Shown: in pieces, positions 47,201-53,200 of the stretch
Layout of the letters: the number at the start of each line of letters is the position of its first letter
Numbering within the stretch: position 1 is the stretch's first letter
Source of the DNA: Lytechinus variegatus
Taxonomy: Eukaryota; Echinodermata; Echinoidea; Temnopleuroida; Toxopneustidae
Assembly: GCF_018143015.1 (NCBI RefSeq)
Contig: NC_054741.1
Coordinates: 61,377,197 to 61,441,196, forward strand
Reading direction: 5' to 3'
Length of the DNA: 64,000 nt
Program-made: the position numbers and the translations under genes
Notes under the pieces: model-generated
What the model saw: the letters and a program-made list of their open reading frames with translations, nothing else
The model's database searches: none
What the model was told of the DNA's origin: nothing

Positions 47201-50200
47201 AGCCCTTCAATCAAATTGGTTGGACGACCGGTTACACTTTACATATAACATAGTTATAAGGAGAATGAAGGGGACCATAGAAAGAAAGCATGAGAAAAGG
47301 GGAGATTTTGGTAGGGAGAGAATGAATCAGAAAAGGATCATGCTGAAAATTTCATTAAAATCTGATAATAACAAAGTTATTGAATTTGAAATTTAACATT
47401 TTGGTAAAAAATTAACCCAATGTACACACGATCGTCAGGAATATTTGTTAGGCTTATTCTATAAAATGAAATAATTATTTCATATTTTCATACATGTGTG
47501 TATGATATGTCCCAAGTATCATATCATTATTTCCAGCAATGCATATCTTCACATTAAAGGTCTAGTCCACCACAGAAAAGATTGTTTTGAATCAACAGAG
47601 AAAATCAGGCAAGCATCATGCAAAATATTTCATCTAAATCGGATGCAAAATAAGACCCTCACTTTTTGTTTTGGTTTTCATTGTTTGAATTGTACAATAT
47701 TTCAATTTTTTTACAGATTTGACAATAAAAAATAAAAATAAAACTTTATTTCATAGGACAATGAGGAGAAAATTATAATATTTCATATTTAAAAAACAAA
47801 GAAAAGTGAATGAGTGATGTCATCAGTTCCCTCATTTGCATACCGACCTGGATGTGCATGTAACTATTAACTGAAATTGAGCGAAACTTAAAAATGTCAT
47901 ACCTTTCTTATTTTTCATCCGATTTTTATGTTTGATTTTTCTCTTTTTAATCAAATCAACTTTTTTGTTAGGGTGGACATGTCTTTGAAATAAATTTTCA
48001 CTCCATTTTTTATAGTTCTCGGAGGACAAAATGTAAATTAGCGCGACTTCTTGTAATAAATACAAAAGAACAAGTGGGGATATGACATCAGCTGGGAACG
48101 TCGTGGTCTAGTGGTTCTGACTCTCACCTTTCAAACAGAGGGTCGTGAATTTGAGTCCTAGCCATGGTGTGTTTTCCTTCAGCCCGAATTTCATCCACAC
48201 TGTGCATCACTAGACCCAGATGAAGTGAATGGGTACCCGGCAGGATTAATTCCTTGAAGCTGTAATAAGAAATATTGGATGAAAACAATGCAAAAGACAG
48301 TATATTAGCTAAGGGTTCAAAATATGAATGCTTGTCATGTGTGTAAGCTTTCTTTAGAAGTTCATATATTTTTTATATATTGAGAAATTTGCAGTATACT
48401 CTACCATTCAATTGAATGATACCAATTAACAAATATCAACAAAACATTTTGTAAAATATGATAAATAAATTTATGTTTAACCATAGATGGGTAGACAATA
48501 ACCTATTTTATAATGGGAGGTTGCCCCAATGATGACAAATACCACAACAAATGAATACCTGGGGAAAAAGTGTCCACCCTTCCCCCCTCAGCCAACATAC
48601 TGATTTTTTTTCTGGGGGGGGGTGTCAGAAAAGACGTGTGCTCCTCTAAATAGGGATGACATTTGTCCTTTCTAAGGATTTTTTACCATTCCTGACAAGT
48701 TTTTTTTTCAGCTATGCCACTGCAGGAATACAATCTGTTTTATCTCATGAAGCTTTGCATTTTTTTCTACTGAAGAAAATTCTTACACACCTACCTTTCA
48801 TAAACTCCAATTGTTTCTTGTACACGGTACGTTTTCTGTGTTCAACACCCGTCGTGTCATTCCAAGATAAGGCTGGATCATCTACCTTATCATCCAGTGT
48901 ATCCGTCGTCCAAACTTTGAAAATGAAATAAAATCAATTTAAGTGTTGTAAAATCTGCATGTATATGCAGATACAAACAAAAATAGAATACTAATATAGT
49001 AATAGAAAAATAATGATCTTAGAACTTTAATGTTAAAGATATTTTTCATGGACCTCTGATTACCAGCCCAGAATTTAGGATAAAAATAAGGAAATGTGAT
49101 AGTATTTCAGCGTAGTTCAGACAAGGCTGTATTATAACTGTGCATGCTTTATACTAGTAATAGCTATGTCATCTGAAATCAAATTTCTAGAGCAGCAATT
49201 TTCAAGAGGGTAATCGATGACATAAATTCCATTTTTCTGGTATTGACAATCGCAGAAGCAGATCCAAGTGGGCACATTTGACCTGTGCCCCCACCTTGAG
49301 AGCAATAGTTGATGTGTTTGATAAAAATGTGGCTTTCTTACACAAGTGTTCTCCCCCCCCCCCCCTTCGAAAGTTACAGCAAATATTTATATTAAAAATA
49401 TTGTCTCATACAAGAGGATCTCCTTTTTGGTTTGCTTGTTATTTAAAGTTTCCTTGGGAAAATGTGCCCCACTACCCCCTTTGAGAAATCATGGATCCGT
49501 TCATGGACAATCATATGCCAGTGGATGAACTCCAGACGTTTTTTAGGCAAGTTTTGATCAGTAAATAAATAAAAACAGATAAAATGTGATCACAGGACAA
49601 ACTTAACTTTAAAAGAGGATAAAATTTACTTTAAAAATTGATATGCCTAGCCCCATGAAAGGATCTAAGAATACCCTCCGGCACTAATGCAGTTTCACAC
49701 CAGCCAACTCACAGTGAACAATTGTGTACAACGGATAGCGGAGCGTGAACGTAGCGGTCGTGTACATTTTTGCTTATTACATGACGTCATCCAGCCACTG
49801 CCGAGAACCAATTTATGAATGAAAATATAGTAAGCATGCGCAGTGCAAGCCTTTTGTTTCCCCACACAGAATTCCACCAAAACAAGTGTGCAATTCCCTA
49901 TCACCTCGTACCAAAATCGACCTAGAATTTCAATTTTCCTATATTTTATATGAATTATGAAAGGTATTCTCGGAGGATCTATTTTCTCACCGATACCGCA
50001 CAGGTAAGCGAATTTTGAATACTTCTTGCTTTTCCGTCAAAATCTTACAAATTAGCGTCTATATGTCATCGTGTTCGTTGGAATTTGTAGAGTCTATCGC
50101 AACGTGCATAAAATCAATTGGCTTCCGGGTTTCTAGCGTCGCGTGAATATGCATGAAATTGCAGTTTCGATAATTTTCGATCGATACCGGAGCGATCCGA

Positions 50201-53200
50201 TCACGAACTAAGACCATTTACCATGTACACAACATGACCGGATATCGTTATCGATACTTCCGCACGCAGTCCAAAGGAATTATTTTTGGGACCACGTGGT
50301 CATGACGTGATCTGCGCTATTGACCAATCAGCGGTCTTTGAATCCTTGTGCGGAGACGATCTATCCGTTGTACACAGTCTATGGACAATTGTTCGTTGTG
50401 CATGCAACTTCAAGCAAAACTCCCCACCAGAATTGTCTACACACATTTTGAGATCAATACACAATATGCCCACCACTTTTCAAAATATTGCGGATCGCTT
50501 GGATTCGCCGTCATGTTGATATGGACCGAAGTTATGCGATCAAAAGATTCGCATGCGGCATGCTGGCAGTTTGTTTGCCACATGTTAGCATGATTTGGTT
50601 GCTAACTTCAGTCCATATAAATATTACGGCGAATCCGAGAGATCCGCGAAGTGATGTCTACGGATTAGATCAACGACGTCGAGATCGAAGACTAAATACA
50701 GCCATTCCCAATATTTTGAAAAACGGTGGGTATATTAACATCGAAATGTGACTGAGAGACCTGTCATGACATTTGGGAACAAGTTTTGGTGATGAGGTAT
50801 GCTGGTAATCGGCCGGTGCAAAACTGCATTAGCGCCAGTTTTCTCTGCATATTTATTGCAGCCTCTGTAGAAAAATTGAATAGGAATCGTTTGTCACTCC
50901 GTCCAGTCACAGTTCCACACACAAAGTGCACATTTTACCATTGAAATAGTATGTGCAATGAGTGGTGTGTACAGTGTAGCAAAGTTATAGACCTGCGTAG
51001 CCTTTATCATTTTTTAAACTTTAGGACCCTTACCATGTTTCACCTCCATTTTATCTCATTTACCAACATCTATCAACAACAACAACAACAAATTATAGGC
51101 CTAATTTCAAAGCAATATTTGTCGGCAAGTTTTCAATTTCAGTAAATTAACGTGTGCAGTAACGGTCTATTTATTCACAATTAAAACTTTGACAGTCTTG
51201 ACATTAGCATTAACAAATCATTCATTCACGAATTCAATGTATTCAGAGATGGTTTTTGTAAAACATTGACAATAAACATCAGGCAATATGAGCGAATTAC
51301 TATTCAATGCTCGCCGATCTTAACTCTGCCAATACAAAGCATAAACCATAAGCACTCCCTATCGTCAAAGCCACGTCCCGGCCCGTAGAGCAGCGGCCAG
51401 CGCCAACGGGGCAGTGACGGTGGCAGTGCAGTGGTCGTGCATGTCGTGGCAGTACAACGACATCTAACATTTTGAGACAATTTGAGAAATAATTCAAAGA
51501 AAATTGTTATAGAACTTACTGTTATAGCCTTCTACAAATGACTTTGAAGTTGCTGTCCGAATCTGACCCGTGTTCCTTTAGTTTTTGATGAATTATCGAC
51601 GGACTTATCAACAGCAAAACGCTAGTACCGGTAGATCGAGTTTTCTTTTTCAAATATTGCACTTGGCGGTTAGCCGTTCGCGCGTGCGTAGTGCGAGAAC
51701 AACACGTATAATAGAGCTACCTGGCAAGCAGCCAAGCGGCCCCTCTCGCCAAAGCATATGGGGGGGGGGGATAAATTATGACAAAATATGGGGGGAGGGG
51801 ACTTCTTCGCCAAGATAAATACACATCCCGATATGGGTGGGGGGGGGTGAATTAAAACCAAATCAGGGGTGTCTTCTTTTTCCTCTCGATTGGTTCTGGG
51901 TTGGAAACCATGATGGCGTGAGTGCATGCCACTGTTTTCCTTGGATCTTGGAATCTATGAAAAAAGTTTTCGATCCCTTCACTTTTTTTTCCTGTTCTCG
52001 ATCTCTGTTATTTTCTTTTTTATTTTCGTTGTCTTTTTTTCTTTTCTGTTAATCTTTCTTTTCTTCTTTGCCTTTTTTCTTTTCTTGTTTTTTCCCCTTT
52101 ATATATATATTTTTTACTCACTCTTCTTCCCTTTTAATTTGCTTTTGTAATGATTGAAATTGAGATTTCATTCAGTAGATTTCTTTTCTGTTACATTGTA
52201 CTATACCCTGTATGGCGGCAGGGAATTTTGATAGGGGTGAGGGAGCAAGACCATGTGGATAAATCATTTCAATCAAGTAATGCCGGCCTATAGAATAGCT
52301 CTCCTCTTTATAAACGCCGTCCACAAGTGGGAAAGAATATTTAGAGCCTAAAATAGAATTAGAATTTTGGAAATATCATTTGTAAAAAAAGGGTGAAATA
52401 ATTCATGATTGGAAGCAGCTATAATAGCGTACAAATGGGTCAGATGAGGCTTTTGACGTTGCAGACAGACCAAATCAGGGTTTGCGGATGGGAATTTGAT
52501 AGAGGTTGGGGGACCAAGACAACCAACAGTGAATTCATTTTGAGCAAAATATGGGGCATTGCAATAAACTTGCAATCGAAGCAATCGAACGCAAATCAAT
52601 TTCAGACTCCAAAATCATGAGAGTCATACTTTTCATTGCAAACTTGCAACTGATCCATAAAAAAATCCAAATTGATATGTTCTAGATAAACTTAATGTAT
52701 CATCACCTGTAAATTTGCATCTGATCGAATTTTGGGATTGATTGCAAATATCTTCTTGGAACAGTAAATATATAGTTCTTTTTATAAAAAGCGGCCATAA
52801 CAAGCAAAATGATTATAAAAATAGAATAAAACTTATTAATTAAAAATTAAAACCCTTTTTATCAAAAAAGATTTCATTGACCGATTGATTTTATTTTTGC
52901 ATGCACCCATTGCATCAGATTTAAATTTATGTACAATTGTAAAATATAACAAATTTATAATATTGTATCATAACCACTGGATCAATAATATTCAAACACA
53001 TATAGACCTTTTACTTAATAAGGACAAAGACAATTTAAAAGAATGCAAGAGACACAATCATGAGCGATTACACTTGATTTGGGGAAGCTGCTCGCATAAA
53101 AGTCACAGGTCAAATATTTAATTAACTCTAAATACCTTTTAATCTTTGATATATTTTCTTTAAATCTTCGGAATTATGTTAATGGGTAATGCAATTGGGC

